From: Streptomyces sp. CB02923
Lineage (GTDB): Bacteria; Actinomycetota; Actinomycetes; Streptomycetales; Streptomycetaceae
NCBI RefSeq assembly: GCF_001905005.1
Contig: NZ_LWKZ01000027.1
Location: 496,001-560,000, forward strand
Direction: 5' to 3'
DNA: 64,000 nt
Positions within the stretch are counted from its first letter, which is position 1. Every line of letters begins with the position of its first letter. Of this stretch, positions 48,143 to 56,937 are shown one piece after another. The position numbers and the translations under genes are program-made. The notes beneath the pieces are model-generated. The model was not told the DNA's origin. It searched no databases and saw only the letters and a list, made by a program, of their open reading frames with translations.

Positions 48143-49792
48143 CACTGCCTTGGCCGCCGCCCGCCCCGCCGTACGCCCCGAGAAGATGCAGCCGCCCAGG
48201 AAGGTCCCCTCCAGCGACCGGTAGCCGTGCACGCCGCCGCCCCCGAAGCCCGCCGCCTCACCGGCCGCGTACACCCCCGGCAGGGGCTCGCCGCCCTCGG
48301 TCAGCACCCGCGAGGACAGGTCCGTCTCCAGGCCGCCGAGCGTCTTGCGGGTGAGGATGCTCAGCCGTACGGCGATCAGCGGGCCGGCCTTGGGGTCGAG
48401 CAGCCGGTGCGGCGACGCGGTGCGGATCAGCCGGTCGCCCAGGTACTTGCGTGCCCCGCGCATGGCGGTGACCTGGAGGTCCTTGGTGAAGGAGTTCGCC
48501 AGTCCGCGGTCGCGCGCGACGATCTCGCGGCGCAGCACCGCCTCGTCGAGCAGCGGCTCCTTGGTGAGCTGGTTCATCCGCCGTACGAGGTCGCCGAGTG
48601 AGCGTTCGACGATGAAGTCCGCGCCGCGGTCCAGGAACGCCTGCACCGGGCCGGGGGCGCCGGGCAGGGGCCGCCGCAGCACCTCCCGTACGCTGCGGCC
48701 CGTCAGGTCCGGGTTCTGCTCGGAGCCGGAGAGGGTGAACTCCTTCTCGATGATCTTCCGCGTGAGCACGAACCACGTGTGGTCGTAACCGCTGCGCGCG
48801 ATGTGTTCGAGGGTGCCGAGCGTGTCGAAGCCGGGGAAGAGCGGTACCGGCAGCCGCCTGCCGCGCGCGTCCAGCCACAGCGGGGACGGGCCGGACAGGA
48901 TGCGGATGCCGTGCCGGGGCCAGACCGGGTTCCAGTTGTCGACGCCCTCGGTGTAGTGCCACATACGGTCCCGGTTGACGATCCGGCCGCCGGCCGCCTC
49001 GGCGACGCCCAGCATCAGGCCGTCCACGTGGGCGGGCACCCCGGACAGCATCCGCTCCGGCGGCCTGCCCAGCCGCTCCGGCCAGTTGGCGCGCACCAGG
49101 TCGTGGTTGCCGCCGATGCCGCCGGAGGTGACGATCACCGCCTGGGCGCGCAGTTCGAAGGCGCCGGCCACCTCGCGGCTGCTGGGTGTGCCGCGCGCGG
49201 CGTCCGACGCCTCCAGGACCTCGCCGGTGACGGTGTCGACCGTGCCCGCGCTGCGCGCCAGGCCGGTGACGCGGTGCCGGAAGCGCAGTTCCACCAGGCC
49301 GCGCGCGACCCCGGCCCGCACCCGCCGCTCGAACGGCTCGACCAGGCCGGGGCCGGTGCCCCAGGTGATGTGGAAGCGGGGTACGGAGTTACCGTGGCCG
49401 GTGGCCTCGTAGCCGCCGCGTTCGGCCCAGCCGACGACCGGGAAGAACCGTACGCCCTGCCGGTGCAGCCAGGGCCGCTTCTCCCCCGCCGCGAAGTCGA
49501 CGTACGCCTCGGCCCACTTGCGCGGCCAGTGGTCCTCGGGACGGTCGAAGGCCGCCGCGCCGAGCCAGTCCTGCCAGGCCAGCTCGTGGCTGTCGCGGAT
49601 GCGCAGCCGCCGCTGCTCGGGCGAGCCGACGAGGAAGAGACCGCCGAAGGACCAGTGTGCCTGGCCGCCGAGGCCGCTCTCCGGTTCCTGGTCCAGGAGG
49701 ATCACCTTGCGCCCCGCCTCGGCGAGCTCGGCGGTGGCCGCGAGGCCCGCCAGACCCGCTCCGATCACGATCACATCAGCGTCGTAGGCCAT
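48137..49792 (-). CDS. FAD-dependent dehydrogenase, KstD/fumarate-reductase-like
   Basis: A 551-residue flavoprotein annotated in actinobacteria as FAD-binding dehydrogenase, related to 3-ketosteroid-delta1-dehydrogenase and fumarate reductase. The dinucleotide motif VIVIGAGLAGLAA (7-19), the second FAD motif LRAQAVIVTSGGIGGNHDLV and the C-terminal GVYAAGEAAGFGGGGVHGYRSLEGTFLGGCIFSGRTAG are clear. The substrate domain has KSTD-like aromatic residues but no diagnostic ketosteroid set, so the substrate is open. It stands alone. The last codons and stop lie in the tandem repeats. Confidence 0.93.
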   Translation of the reverse strand: MAYDADVIVIGAGLAGLAATAELAEAGRKVILLDQEPESGLGGQAHWSFGGLFLVGSPEQRRLRIRDSHELAWQDWLGAAAFDRPEDHWPRKWAEAYVDFAAGEKRPWLHRQGVRFFPVVGWAERGGYEATGHGNSVPRFHITWGTGPGLVEPFERRVRAGVARGLVELRFRHRVTGLARSAGTVDTVTGEVLEASDAARGTPSSREVAGAFELRAQAVIVTSGGIGGNHDLVRANWPERLGRPPERMLSGVPAHVDGLMLGVAEAAGGRIVNRDRMWHYTEGVDNWNPVWPRHGIRILSGPSPLWLDARGRRLPVPLFPGFDTLGTLEHIARSGYDHTWFVLTRKIIEKEFTLSGSEQNPDLTGRSVREVLRRPLPGAPGPVQAFLDRGADFIVERSLGDLVRRMNQLTKEPLLDEAVLRREIVARDRGLANSFTKDLQVTAMRGARKYLGDRLIRTASPHRLLDPKAGPLIAVRLSILTRKTLGGLETDLSSRVLTEGGEPLPGVYAAGEAAGFGGGGVHGYRSLEGTFLGGCIFSGRTAGRAAAKAVG

Positions 49793-50015
49793 GTCCGCCA
49801 GTCTTCTCTCCTCGCCGCGGCGAGCCGGAGGGCCCGGCCGCCATCGTGGGTACCGATCCTCAGCTCGGCCGGGCGGCGCGTCAACCGCGGGTTCCGGCGC
49901 CGCGCGGGCGGGGTACCCGGGCGTGCCCGGCGACGGCAGACGGGCGACGGGCGGTCGCGCGGCTCGCTATCCTCGGCCAAGTCCCCATCGCCCCGGTCGA
50001 CTTGAGGTGCGTGAC

Positions 50016-50906
50016 GTGACGGTGTTCCTGCTGGCCGTGAGCGCGGCCGGCTGTCTGGGCGTCGGCTTCGTGCTCCAGCAGTGCGCGGCCCAGCGCGCCC
50101 CGATGCAGGACTTCCTCTCCCTGCGGCTGCTGCTCGACCTGGCCCGGATGCCGCGCTGGCTGGCCGGCATCGGCTTCATGGTCGCGGGCATGGCGCTGGG
50201 CGCCGCGGCGCTCGGCATGGGTGAAGTCACCCTCGTCGAACCGCTGCTGGCCACCAACCTGCTCTTCGCGATGGCACTGTCCAGACACCTCACCCGGCAG
50301 CGGCTGGGCCGTCAGGGCTGGAGCGGCCTGTGGCTGCTGGCGGGCGGTGTGACGGCGTTCATCGTGGCCGGGGAGCCGCACGGTGGCCGCAGTGTCGCCG
50401 GGCCGGTGCGGCACTGGCTGGTGATGGGCGCCGTCCTGGGTCTCGCGCTGCTGCTGGCGGCGTGCGCCAAGCGCGTACGGATGAGCCGGGAGGCGGCGCT
50501 CCTGGGGGTCGCGGCCGGGCTGCTGTACGGACTCCAGGACGCCCTGACCCGGATCAGTGGCGAGCGGTTCGGGCACGGCGGCTGGGCGGCGCTGCTCACC
50601 GGCTGGGAACCGTATGCGGTCCTCGCGCTGGGTGTCGTCGCGCTGGTGCTGGTGCAGAGCGCTTTCGAGACGGCGCCCCTGCGCATGTCGCTGCCCGCGC
50701 TGACGGCGGCCCAGCCGCTGGCGGGCATCGTCTGCGGGGTCGGCTTCCTGGGCGACCGGCTGAACCTGTCCGCCGGGGCGCTCGCCTGGGAGGCGGTCGG
50801 GCTGGCGGCGGTCGTGGCCGGCATCGTCCTGATCGGGCGGCATCCGGCGATGCCGACGGGGGTGTCCGGGCGGCCGGAGCGGGTGCGGGAGTTGCAGGCG
50901 GGGTGA
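50016..50906 (+). CDS. DMT-superfamily transporter
   Basis: A 296-residue integral membrane protein with nine or ten predicted helices in two EamA-like halves (VTVFLLAVSAAGCLGVGFVLQQCAA; LGVAAGLLYGLQDALTRISG). Drug/metabolite transporters of this type export metabolites or drugs. GTG at 50016 has GAGGT 7 nt upstream. No co-transcribed partner; substrate unknown. A short divergent spacer separates it from the FAD dehydrogenase. Confidence 0.9.
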   Translation: MTVFLLAVSAAGCLGVGFVLQQCAAQRAPMQDFLSLRLLLDLARMPRWLAGIGFMVAGMALGAAALGMGEVTLVEPLLATNLLFAMALSRHLTRQRLGRQGWSGLWLLAGGVTAFIVAGEPHGGRSVAGPVRHWLVMGAVLGLALLLAACAKRVRMSREAALLGVAAGLLYGLQDALTRISGERFGHGGWAALLTGWEPYAVLALGVVALVLVQSAFETAPLRMSLPALTAAQPLAGIVCGVGFLGDRLNLSAGALAWEAVGLAAVVAGIVLIGRHPAMPTGVSGRPERVRELQAG

Positions 50907-51106
50907 GGGGCGGCGGGTGCGGCGGGGGCGGTCGTTCCGTACCCCCGATTTCGCCATGTCCACGCCATGCCGATCCGTGCCGCCACCGCGGCAGAGCGCC
51001 CCTGACCTGGAGAAACAAGACCCGGCACCCCTTCCTCTTCGCAGCGCCACCGCGGAACCTCTTCTCAGGAACCCGCACACAATCCACCCGAAGAGTGGGG
51101 GATGCC

Positions 51107-52045
51107 ATGAACCGCACACCCGGCACCGGACCCGCCGCCGCGGAGGACGCCACGGAAGCGGAAGGGGCACGCGAGGACGCCTGGTACGTCGACGGCCGCT
51201 GCACCAACTGCGACGTCGCCCGGCAGCTCGCCCCGGAACTGATAGCCGAGGCCGGCGGCCGCTCCGAAGTCGTCCGGCAGCCCCGCGACGCGGCGGAGGA
51301 ACGGCAGCTGCACGCCGCCGCGTTCGCGTGCCACACCCGCTCCATCCGCCGTCCCGTCCGCCGGCTCGACCCGGCCCTGGACCCCTACCCCCTGCGGCTC
51401 GGCGCCACCAGCGTCCTGCTGTGCGGGCACAACTCGCCGCACACCGCCGGAGCCAACTCCTACCTCCTGGAGCGCCCCGGCGGCACGCTGATGATGGTGG
51501 ACACGCCCCGCTGGAGCGAGCCCCTGGCCGCCCGGTACGAGGCACTCGGGCCCGTCACCGACGTGCTGCTCACCCACCGGGACCACGTGGCGCACGGCCG
51601 CCGCTACGCCGACCGCTTCGGCGCCCGGCTGTGGATCCACGAAGGCGACCTGGACTCCGTTCCCGACGCCGACCACGTCCTGCGCGGCACCCGGCCCACG
51701 GAAGTGGCCGAGGGCGTGCTCGCCCATCCGCTGCCCGGCCACACCGAGGGCAGCGTGCTCTACGTCGCCGACGAGCGGTACTGCTTCAGCGGCGACAGCT
51801 TCTACTGGTCGCGCACGACCGGCGACATCGAGGTGGCGGAGACCGTCACCTGGTACTCCATCGAGGAGCTGGCCGCCTCCCTGGCCCGTACCGCCGTCGG
51901 GCTGCGCTTCGAGTGGCTGCTGCCGGGCCACGGCGGCCGCAGGCACCTGCCCGCCGACGACATGGCCGCCCGGATGCGGCGGCTGGCGGCCCGTACGCGG
52001 GAGCTGCGGCCGCGGCCGGTCGACTTCACGGGGGTGCGCTGGTGA
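51107..52045 (+). CDS. MBL-fold metallo-hydrolase with degenerate Fe-S N-terminus
   Basis: A 312-residue metallo-beta-lactamase-fold hydrolase. Metal motifs: LLTHRDHVAHG (a THxxHxxH variant of HxHxDH), HPLPGHTEGS, FSGDSFYW and LPGHGGR. The N-terminal ~75 residues resemble the single-cluster ferredoxin-like extension of a family that normally has CxxCxxC; here it is CTNCDVARQLAP, so the third cysteine is lost, with a later AFACHTRSIRRP keeping the fourth. A complete 4Fe-4S cluster is therefore unlikely. The substrate is unknown; glyoxalase-II- or thioesterase-like action is possible. GGGG precedes the ATG. Confidence 0.88.
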   Translation: MNRTPGTGPAAAEDATEAEGAREDAWYVDGRCTNCDVARQLAPELIAEAGGRSEVVRQPRDAAEERQLHAAAFACHTRSIRRPVRRLDPALDPYPLRLGATSVLLCGHNSPHTAGANSYLLERPGGTLMMVDTPRWSEPLAARYEALGPVTDVLLTHRDHVAHGRRYADRFGARLWIHEGDLDSVPDADHVLRGTRPTEVAEGVLAHPLPGHTEGSVLYVADERYCFSGDSFYWSRTTGDIEVAETVTWYSIEELAASLARTAVGLRFEWLLPGHGGRRHLPADDMAARMRRLAARTRELRPRPVDFTGVRW

Positions 52046-52117
52046 TGCCCGGCCGACCCCGATTTCTTGACAGGGGCCCGTGGCGCCCGCGCCCCGGCGG
52101 ACTGGTTGCATGGGGTC

Positions 52118-52651
52118 ATGGAGCGACAGCAACCACTGAGCGCGGACGAGATCGTCGACGTCGTCAACGAGAGCGACGAGGTCGTGGGGCAGGCCCGGCG
52201 GGGGGATACGTACGCCCATCGGCTGCGGACGCGGTGCGCGTTCGTCCTCGCCCGCGACGCCGAGGACCGGATCTTCGTCCACCGCCGGACCGCGCGCAAG
52301 CTGGTCTTCCCCTCGCACTACGACATGTTCGTAGGCGGCGTGGTCGGCGCGGGTGAGACGTACGACGAGACCGCGCTGCGCGAGGCCGAGGAGGAACTGG
52401 GCGTGACCGGCCTGCCGCAGCCGGTCCCGCTGTTCACCTTCCTGTACGAGACGCCCGAGCACACCTGGTGGTCGGCGGTCTACGAGGTGCGCTGCACGCT
52501 GCCCGTGCAGCCGCAGGAGTCGGAGGTGGCCTGGCACGCCTTCCTCACCGACGAGGAGTTGGAGCGGCGCATTCCGGAGTGGGAGTGGACGCCGGACGGC
52601 ATGGCCGCGTACCTGCGGCTCCAGGAGTGGCGGGCCGCGCGGGGACAGTAA
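52118..52651 (+). CDS. NUDIX hydrolase
   Basis: A 177-residue NUDIX protein, with the NUDIX box GGVVGAGETYDETALREAEEELGV following the pattern GX5EX7REUXEEXGU. The N-terminal segment (IVDVVNESDEVVGQARRGDTYAHRLRTRCAFVLARD) and LVFPSHYDMFVGG are like the isopentenyl-diphosphate-isomerase-related subgroup, which also includes phosphohydrolases. Either nucleoside-diphosphate cleavage or another phosphoanhydride is the likely reaction. ATG at 52118. Confidence 0.94.
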   Translation: MERQQPLSADEIVDVVNESDEVVGQARRGDTYAHRLRTRCAFVLARDAEDRIFVHRRTARKLVFPSHYDMFVGGVVGAGETYDETALREAEEELGVTGLPQPVPLFTFLYETPEHTWWSAVYEVRCTLPVQPQESEVAWHAFLTDEELERRIPEWEWTPDGMAAYLRLQEWRAARGQ

Positions 52652-52721
52652 CCGTCGGTGGGCCGGGAGGGGTGACCGCCCGCGGGCAGTCGCGGGCGCG
52701 GCACCACGTAGGGTTCAGGCC

Positions 52722-53132
52722 ATGATCCTCACCGACAGACTGCGGTCGATCGGCGCGGGCGTACGGCTGTGGTTCGCACCGGCGCGCGTCCGCGAGGAGG
52801 GCACGACGCCCGACTACCGCTTCTCCCTCGCCAACGAACGCACCTTCCTGGCCTGGCTGCGGACCGGGCTGGCGCTGGTGGGCGGCGGGTTCGCGGTGGA
52901 CCAGTTCCTGCCCCGGCTGCACGACGTGCTGCGGGTGACGTTCACGGTGGTCCTGCTGGTGGGCGGCGCGCTGTGCGCGGTGCGGGCGGTCAACCACTGG
53001 GTGCGCTGCGAGCGGGCGATGCGCCGCGGCGAGGACCTGCCCCCCTCCCGCTTCCCGGCCGTACTGGCCGTCGCGGTCGGCCTGCTCGCGGCGGCGATGG
53101 TCGTCCTCGTCGCCCTCGGCCGGACGCGCTGA
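52722..53132 (+). CDS. YidH family DUF202 membrane protein
   Basis: A 136-residue membrane protein of the DUF202/YidH family with three helices: LANERTFLAWLRTGLALVGGGFAV (the family signature), VTFTVVLLVGGALCAVRAV and FPAVLAVAVGLLAAAMVVLVAL. The gene is followed after 3 bp by a second DUF202 gene, so the two probably form a heteromeric membrane complex. Function unknown. Confidence 0.92.
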   Translation: MILTDRLRSIGAGVRLWFAPARVREEGTTPDYRFSLANERTFLAWLRTGLALVGGGFAVDQFLPRLHDVLRVTFTVVLLVGGALCAVRAVNHWVRCERAMRRGEDLPPSRFPAVLAVAVGLLAAAMVVLVALGRTR

Positions 53133-53135
53133 CCG

Positions 53136-53498
53136 ATGGCCGGATCCCCACGGCTGGAGCAGCCGCGCCCGGACCGGGACCCGGGACTGCGCCCGGACCG
53201 GGACCCGGGACTGCAACCGGAGCGCACCCGCCTCGCCTGGCGGCGCACCACCCTGTCCTGCACCCTGGTCGCGATCCTCGCGGGGCGCCAGGTGGTGCAG
53301 CACCGGGGGCCCGGCCCGGTGGTGGTCGTCGCGGGGGCGCTGGTGCTGCTGGTGTGGATCGCGTTCATGGCGGCGGCCCAGCTGCGGATGCGGGCGATGA
53401 GCGCCGGGCGGCCGCCGTGCCTGTCGGCCCGTACGGCGCTGGCCCTGGCGGGCTGCACCTGCGCACTGGCGGTCCTCGGCGCGGCGATCCTCGTCTGA
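53136..53498 (+). CDS. DUF202 family membrane protein
   Basis: A 120-residue DUF202 protein with the signature ERTRLAWRRTTLSCTLVAIL and three membrane helices. A cytoplasmic N-terminal tail contains a tandem 7-residue repeat (PDRDPGL, twice) encoded by a 21-bp DNA duplication. Second gene of the pair with the YidH-like protein. Role unknown. Confidence 0.9.
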   Translation: MAGSPRLEQPRPDRDPGLRPDRDPGLQPERTRLAWRRTTLSCTLVAILAGRQVVQHRGPGPVVVVAGALVLLVWIAFMAAAQLRMRAMSAGRPPCLSARTALALAGCTCALAVLGAAILV

Positions 53499-53550
53499 GG
53501 GCCCTCTTTCCGGCCGCGTGGCCCACTCACCGCCGCTGCCCTCTGGACGC

Positions 53551-53570
53551 CATACCGACTAGTCGGCATG
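53551..53570. promoter_or_regulatory. 20-bp palindrome, candidate TetR operator 1
   Basis: CATACCGACTAGTCGGCATG, a palindrome with one mismatched pair (the inner 12 bp are perfect), lies 54 bp upstream of the phosphotransferase start. A related 20-bp site with the identical half AGTCGGTATG is at 60232-60251, before the SDR-acyl-CoA-synthetase operon. A TetR gene lies between the two operons. Confidence 0.7.
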
Positions 53571-53623
53571 ATCGTAGCGGCCGTCCGCGCGGGCCGGCCG
53601 TCCCTTCCGTACGGAGGAGCACG

Positions 53624-54694
53624 ATGAGCAAGGGCACCCCTCCCCCGCAGTCCCCGGCGCGGCCGGGTCCGCCGGGCCTCGACCTGGAGCGGCTGCGGGA
53701 CCGTCTGGACCGGGAGCGCCCCGGATCGGTGCGGGGACCGCTGGATGCCGAGCTGATCGAGGGCGGCCGGTCCAACCTCACCTACCGGATCACCGACGGC
53801 ACCGCCGAGTGGGTCGTCCGGCGCCCGCCGCTCGGCCATGTACTGGCCACCGCGCACGACATGCGGCGCGAGTTCCGGGTGATCAGCGCCCTGCACGCGA
53901 CGGCGGTGCCGGTCCCCGGCGCGCTGCTGCTGTGCGAGGACGAGGCGGTCCTCGGGGCGCCGTTCTACGTGATGGAGCTGGTCGCGGGCACGCCGTACCG
54001 TACGGCGGAGCAGCTCGCCGCGCTGGGGCCGGAGCGGACCCGCGGTGTGGTGCTCTCGCTCGTCGACACACTGGTGGCGCTGCACGCCGTGGACCCGGCG
54101 GCGGTCGGCCTCGCCGACTTCGGCCGCCCCGACGGCTTCCTGGAGCGGCAGCTGCGCCGCTGGGGCAAGCAGCTGGCGGCGTCGCGGAACCGCGACCTGC
54201 CCGGCATCGACGCGCTGCACGAGGCGCTGGGCGCGGCGCTGCCCGCCTCCCCCGCGCCCGCCGTCGTGCACGGCGACTACCGCCTGGACAACGTGCTGGT
54301 CGGCGCCGACGACCGCATCACGGCCGTACTGGACTGGGAGATGTCCACCCTCGGCGACCCGCTGACCGATCTCGGCCTGCTGGTGATGTACAGCGAGCAG
54401 GAGGACGTGCCCGGTTCGCCGATCGCCACGACGCGCGGCGCGCCCGGCCATCCGGAGGCGGCCGAGCTGATCGAGCGGTACGCGGCCGGGTCCGGCCGGG
54501 ACGTGTCCGGCATCGCCTGGTACACGGCGTTCGCGTACTTCAAGCTCGCCGTGATCCTGGAGGGCATCCACTACCGCTTCACCCTCGGGCAGACGCTCGG
54601 CGCGGGCTTCGACCGGATCGGCGAGCTGGTGCCGGTCTTCATCGACCGCGGCCTGGCCACCCTCGACACCCTGACGACCGCCACGGAAGGCTGA
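53624..54694 (+). CDS. ACAD10/11-type phosphotransferase (LvaA-like kinase)
   Basis: A 356-residue APH-fold kinase of the type fused to acyl-CoA dehydrogenase in animal ACAD10/11. ATP-lobe LIEGGRSNLTYRIT and EWVVRRPP (Lys replaced by Arg), catalytic VVHGDYRLDNVLV, metal-binding VLDWEMSTLGDPLTDLG, and GIHYRFTLGQTLGAGFDRIGELVP at the end, the last a hallmark of this subgroup. In ACAD10/11 and in Pseudomonas levulinate use (LvaA) such kinases phosphorylate 4-hydroxyacyl-CoA. GGAGGAG lies 5 nt before the ATG. Nine bp precede the acyl-CoA dehydrogenase gene, so they are one operon under the 53551-53570 operator. Confidence 0.92.
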   Translation: MSKGTPPPQSPARPGPPGLDLERLRDRLDRERPGSVRGPLDAELIEGGRSNLTYRITDGTAEWVVRRPPLGHVLATAHDMRREFRVISALHATAVPVPGALLLCEDEAVLGAPFYVMELVAGTPYRTAEQLAALGPERTRGVVLSLVDTLVALHAVDPAAVGLADFGRPDGFLERQLRRWGKQLAASRNRDLPGIDALHEALGAALPASPAPAVVHGDYRLDNVLVGADDRITAVLDWEMSTLGDPLTDLGLLVMYSEQEDVPGSPIATTRGAPGHPEAAELIERYAAGSGRDVSGIAWYTAFAYFKLAVILEGIHYRFTLGQTLGAGFDRIGELVPVFIDRGLATLDTLTTATEG

Positions 54695-54703
54695 GGCACG
54701 CTG

Positions 54704-55918
54704 ATGGACTTCGCATTCGACGCCCGTACCGAAGAGCTGCGGGGCAGGCTGCTGGCCTTCATGGACGAGCACGTGTACCCGGCCGAAGCGGTCGCCGACG
54801 AGCAGCGGACGGCCCTCGCGTCGCCGTGGGACACCCCGGCGGTGGTGGAGGACCTCAAGGCCGAGGCCCGCAAGCAGGGCCTGTGGAACCTGTTCCTGCC
54901 GGACGGGGAGTACGGGGCGGGACTGACCAACCTCCAGTACGCGCCGCTGGCCGAGATCACCGGCCGCAGCCCGCAGCTGGCGCCGACCGCGCTGAACTGC
55001 GCGGCGCCGGACACCGGCAACATGGAGGTGCTGGCGCAGTTCGGCTCGGAGGAGCAGAAGAAGCAGTGGCTGCACCCGCTGCTGGCGGGCGAGATCCGGT
55101 CGGCGTTCGCGATGACGGAGCCCGACGTGGCCTCCTCGGACGCCACGAACATCGAGACCCGTATCGACCGGGATGGCGACGCGTACCTCATCAACGGCCG
55201 CAAGTGGTACATCTCCGGTGCGATGAACCCGCTGTGCCGGATCTTCATCGTGATGGGCAAGACCGACCCGGAGGGCGCGGACCCGCGCCGCCAGCAGTCG
55301 ATGGTGCTGGTCCCGCGCGACACCCCCGGCGTCGAGGTCCGCCGGGCCATGCAGGTGTACGGCTACGAGGACCACTCCCACGGCGGCCACGCCGAGGTGG
55401 TCTTCCACGACGTCCGCGTACCGGCCGGGAACCTGATCGGCGAGGAGGGCGGCGGCTTCGGCATCGCCCAGGCGCGGCTCGGCCCCGGCCGCATCCACCA
55501 CTGCATGCGGCTGATCGGGATGGCCGAGCGCGCCATCGAGCTGATGTGCCGTCGCGCGGTGTCCCGTACGGCCTTCGGCAAGCCGCTGGCGGGCCAGGGC
55601 GTCGTGCAGCAGTGGATCGCGGACGCGCGGGTGGCCGTCGAGCAGCTGCGGCTGCTGGTCCTGAAGACCGCGTGGCTGATGGACACCGTCGGCAACAAGG
55701 GCGCGCACACGGAGATCCAGGCCATCAAGATCGCCACGCCGCGCACGGTCGTGGACATCCTGGACCAGGCGGTGCAGCTGCACGGCGCGGGCGGCGTCAG
55801 CCAGGACTTCCCGCTGGCGGAGCTGTGGGCCGCGGCCCGCACGCTGCGCCTCGCGGACGGCCCGGACGAGGTGCACCAGCGGTCACTGGCACGCCGGGAG
55901 CTGAAGCGCTACATGTGA
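54704..55918 (+). CDS. Acyl-CoA dehydrogenase, ACAD10/11-like
   Basis: A 404-residue acyl-CoA dehydrogenase-fold flavoprotein: N-terminal helical domain, beta domain with AFAMTEPDVASSDATNIETRI and WYISGAMNP, and C-terminal bundle with RIHHCMRLIGMAERAIELMCRRA, FGKPLAGQGVVQQWIADARV and LHGAGGVSQDFPLA. The sequence type is that of ACAD11-like proteins. With the preceding kinase it would act on 4-phospho-acyl-CoA, eliminating phosphate and yielding an enoyl- or 3-hydroxyacyl-CoA for beta-oxidation. FAD-dependent; substrate chain length unknown. Confidence 0.93.
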   Translation: MDFAFDARTEELRGRLLAFMDEHVYPAEAVADEQRTALASPWDTPAVVEDLKAEARKQGLWNLFLPDGEYGAGLTNLQYAPLAEITGRSPQLAPTALNCAAPDTGNMEVLAQFGSEEQKKQWLHPLLAGEIRSAFAMTEPDVASSDATNIETRIDRDGDAYLINGRKWYISGAMNPLCRIFIVMGKTDPEGADPRRQQSMVLVPRDTPGVEVRRAMQVYGYEDHSHGGHAEVVFHDVRVPAGNLIGEEGGGFGIAQARLGPGRIHHCMRLIGMAERAIELMCRRAVSRTAFGKPLAGQGVVQQWIADARVAVEQLRLLVLKTAWLMDTVGNKGAHTEIQAIKIATPRTVVDILDQAVQLHGAGGVSQDFPLAELWAAARTLRLADGPDEVHQRSLARRELKRYM

Positions 55919-55993
55919 GCACCCCCGAGGCGCCGGGGCACATGCCCCGGCGCCCGCCGAACCGGCGCAGCCCCCTGGACCCACCCGATTCCT

Positions 55994-56007
55994 CTGACTA
56001 GAGTCAG
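55994..56007. promoter_or_regulatory. Palindrome over the -10 of the MarR-GNAT gene
   Basis: CTGACT-AG-AGTCAG contains the -10-like TAGAGT (55999-56004), which ends 6 nt before the ATG at 56011. This fits a leaderless transcript repressed by its own MarR domain. Confidence 0.5.
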
Positions 56008-56010
56008 AGA

Positions 56011-56901
56011 ATGGATGCTGCACAGATCGACCAGGTGCGGCGGTTCAACCGCACCGTCACCGAACGCGTGGGCGTGCTCCACGACCACTACCTCGGCCGC
56101 GACCGGCCCATCGGCGAAGCCCGGCTGCTCTGGGAGATCGGCGGGCAGGGCCAGGACGTACGGCGGCTGCGCGAGCGTCTCGGGCTCGACTCCGGTTACG
56201 TGAGCCGGCTGCTCCGCTCCCTGGAAGCCGACGGCCTGGTGATCGTGGAGCCGCAGCCCCGGGACCGGCGGGTGCGCACGGTCCGGCTCACCGACGCGGG
56301 CCGCGCGGAGCACGCCGCGCTCGACGACCGCAGCGACGAGCTGGCGGGCTCCCTGCTGGAGCCGCTCAACGCCGCCCAGCGCGCGCGGCTGGTGGCCGCC
56401 ATGGCCGAGGTCGACCGGCTGCTGACCGCCACGACCGTCGCGCTGGACGTCGTCGACCCGGACCACCCCGACGCCCGGCACTGCCTGCGGTCCTACTTCA
56501 CCGAGATGCAGGAGCAGTTCGAGACCGGTTTCGATCCCGCCCGGAGTCTGTTGCCCGACGCGGGCGAACTCCGTTCGCCGGACGGCCTGTTCCTGGTTGC
56601 CCGGCTGCACGGCGCGCCCGTCGGCTGCGCCGGGCTGAAGCTGCCGCCCGGTGCCGCGGCCGAGGTGAAACGCATGTGGGTGGCGCCCCAGGCGCGCAGG
56701 CTCGGCCTCGGCCGAAGGCTGCTGGGCGAGCTGGAGGCGCGGGCCGCCCGGCACGGCTGCGGCGTCCTCCGCCTGGACACCAACAAGGCTCTCGGCGGCG
56801 CGATCGACCTGTACCGCTCCTACGGCTTCGAGGAGGTCGCGGCCTTCAACGACGAGCCGTACGCCCATCACTGGTTCGAGAAGCGGATCGGCGCAGCCTG
56901 A
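56011..56901 (+). CDS. MarR-GNAT fusion protein
   Basis: A 296-residue fusion of a MarR winged-helix domain (residues 1-~145: LLWEIGGQGQDVRRLRERLGLDSGYVSRLLRSLEADGLV, then the wing PQPRDRRVRTVRLT) and a GNAT acetyltransferase (~155-296: GLFLVARLHGAPVGCAGL, VKRMWVAPQARRLGLGRRLLGELE with the acetyl-CoA loop, NKALGGAIDLYRSYGFEEV). One polypeptide thus joins a ligand-responsive DNA-binding domain with an acetyl-CoA-using one. The promoter palindrome suggests self-regulation. Acetylation target unknown: small molecule, histidine-like amine or protein. Confidence 0.92.
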   Translation: MDAAQIDQVRRFNRTVTERVGVLHDHYLGRDRPIGEARLLWEIGGQGQDVRRLRERLGLDSGYVSRLLRSLEADGLVIVEPQPRDRRVRTVRLTDAGRAEHAALDDRSDELAGSLLEPLNAAQRARLVAAMAEVDRLLTATTVALDVVDPDHPDARHCLRSYFTEMQEQFETGFDPARSLLPDAGELRSPDGLFLVARLHGAPVGCAGLKLPPGAAAEVKRMWVAPQARRLGLGRRLLGELEARAARHGCGVLRLDTNKALGGAIDLYRSYGFEEVAAFNDEPYAHHWFEKRIGAA

Positions 56902-56937
56902 GGGCCCGCGCCGGGGCGGGCGGGGCCTGTCGCCCGT

